Assembly: GCA_016928605.1 (NCBI GenBank)
Contig: JAFGKN010000148.1
Span: forward strand, 1 to 7,029
Direction of reading: 5' to 3'
DNA length: 7,029 bases
DNA from: Planctomycetota bacterium
GTDB lineage: Bacteria > Planctomycetota > UBA8108
Shown here: piece after piece, positions 6,655 to 7,029 of the stretch
How positions within the stretch are numbered: position 1 is the first letter of the stretch
Layout: every line of letters starts with the position of its first letter
Position numbers and translations under genes: made by a program
Notes under the pieces: model-generated
The model's database searches: none
Told to the model about the DNA's origin: nothing
The model's input: the letters and a program-made list of their open reading frames with translations, nothing else

Positions 6655-6670
6655 GCGGTCGGCGCTTTTT
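6637..6670 (+). terminator. Possible intrinsic terminator overlapping the recQ stop
   Basis: CGCCG (6637-6641) pairs with CGGCG (6660-6664) and CGC (6642-6644) with GCG (6655-6657), with a two-base bulge and a ten-base loop containing the TGA stop. It is followed by C and five T (6666-6670). A strong alternative fold is the self-complementary CGCCGCGCGGCG at 6637-6648. Position and T-run make termination plausible. Confidence 0.4.
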
Positions 6671-6673
6671 GTG

Positions 6674-6701
6674 TTGACTCGAGGCCCGATCGGAATACTC
6701 T
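6674..6701 (+). promoter_or_regulatory. Candidate promoter for the downstream signal-peptide gene
   Basis: TTGACT (6674-6679, five of six to the -35 consensus) is followed after 16 bases by TACTCT (6696-6701); AATACT (6694-6699) is an alternative -10 with shorter spacing. It begins directly after the recQ terminator-like T-run, so a new transcription unit starting near 6708 is likely. The remaining leader to 6870 holds no ORF with a good ribosome binding site and no structure I can name. Confidence 0.4.
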
Positions 6702-6870
6702 GGCGGCTGGTGGCAGGACGCCGTCGATGCAGTTTCCAGCGCCTTGAGCGAGCGTTTCGAGCGATGTCAGGAGTCTCGCCTCGAAATTCGTGGCCAGCCA
6801 CGGAAGGACGCCCCGGCGCACGTTCCTTCTCGCCGGGACTCCGGTGTCGGTCCGCACTCGCTGCGCGCTC

Positions 6871-6876
6871 AGGAGG
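6871..6876 (+). promoter_or_regulatory. Shine-Dalgarno AGGAGG choosing the start of the partial gene
   Basis: The full AGGAGG is four bases before the ATG at 6881 and seven before the ATG at 6884. It favours 6884 by spacing and argues against the in-frame ATG at 6764, which has no good site. Confidence 0.7.
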
Positions 6877-6883
6877 CAGAATG

Positions 6884-7029
6884 ATGAGGCCCCATATGGC
6901 AGCCATAGCGTTGCTCTGCTCGCTGGTCGCATGGCATCCGGCCGGGGGCACGGAAGCCCCCGCTGCTGAAGCCCAGGAGGCGCCTCCTCAGGACACGCTC
7001 CATCACACGGGCGATCTCGTGATCGTCGG
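6884..7029 (+). CDS. Partial exported protein, N-terminus only; possibly a TonB-dependent receptor
   Basis: An open frame with a full Shine-Dalgarno runs off the window end. Its first 22 residues look like a signal peptide: Arg2, a hydrophobic core around residues 5-16 (HMAAIALLCSLVAW) and a small-residue region PAGGTEA. An Ala/Glu/Gln/Pro-rich stretch follows, then TLHHTGDLVIVG. A short acidic/Pro segment leading to a VxVxG-type strand is how the mature N-terminus and plug of many TonB-dependent outer-membrane receptors begin, so that is the best guess. It is a guess: only 48 residues are visible and none is diagnostic. ATG 6881 adds one Met. The same frame is open back to an ATG at 6764, but that would bury the hydrophobic segment inside the protein. 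Confidence 0.6.
   Translation, partial: MRPHMAAIALLCSLVAWHPAGGTEAPAAEAQEAPPQDTLHHTGDLVIV

Noticed and set aside
4107..6677. 856-codon plus-strand frame overlapping recQ
   Set aside because: It is the +1-type shadow of recQ: Arg/Pro/Gly-rich with no motifs, while the recQ frame shows every expected helicase motif.
6765..6780. TGTCAGGAGTCTCGCC, resembling the B12 box of cobalamin riboswitches (12 of 16 positions)
   Set aside because: It would suit a TonB-type receptor leader, but the other conserved core elements are not visible and the transcribed stretch before it is too short for the usual riboswitch. A covariance search would settle it.

Overview
This is a compact stretch of G+C-rich bacterial chromosome with strong third-position G/C bias and Shine-Dalgarno-led genes. 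At least two, probably three, products carry signal peptides, and the last partial gene may be an outer-membrane receptor, so a Gram-negative-type cell is likely. The mix of a HEAT-like/VWA exported protein, a secreted-type alpha/beta hydrolase and a long-form RecQ would fit an uncultivated or myxobacterial, planctomycete, acidobacterial or Eisenbacteria-like lineage. The sequence alone does not fix the taxon. I see no rRNA, tRNA, CRISPR array, insertion sequence or phage gene.

Layout. Positions 1-97 are an upstream region with an interrupted inverted repeat. Positions 98-1206 (+) hold a two-gene operon joined by an ATGA overlap: a hotdog-fold acyl-CoA thioesterase of the YbgC/4HBT family and a TruC-like tRNA pseudouridine synthase. 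This operon converges on a minus-strand gene (1319-2611) for an exported protein with a HEAT-like helical region and a C-terminal VWA domain with an intact MIDAS. Positions 2612-2796 form the divergent intergenic region. Then comes an 11-unit hexamer repeat (2797-2862) that reads as a methionine-alternating 27-residue peptide with a good ribosome binding site. Its stop codon overlaps the start of the next gene (TGATG), a predicted exported alpha/beta hydrolase (2880-4058). After a hairpin and a promoter-like segment comes an 825-residue RecQ helicase (4177-6654) with an unusually long segment between the helicase core and the zinc site. A hairpin plus T-run and a candidate promoter lead into a gene cut by the window end (6884 onwards) whose product begins with a signal peptide.

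How the genes relate. Thioesterase and pseudouridine synthase are translationally coupled but have no obvious shared pathway. The VWA protein and the hydrolase are divergently transcribed and both look exported, so shared control is possible but unproven. RecQ appears to be its own unit for DNA repair and recombination. Most of the window is ordinary housekeeping and envelope content. The parts most worth a second look are the methionine-repeat leader ORF ahead of the hydrolase and the enlarged RecQ.
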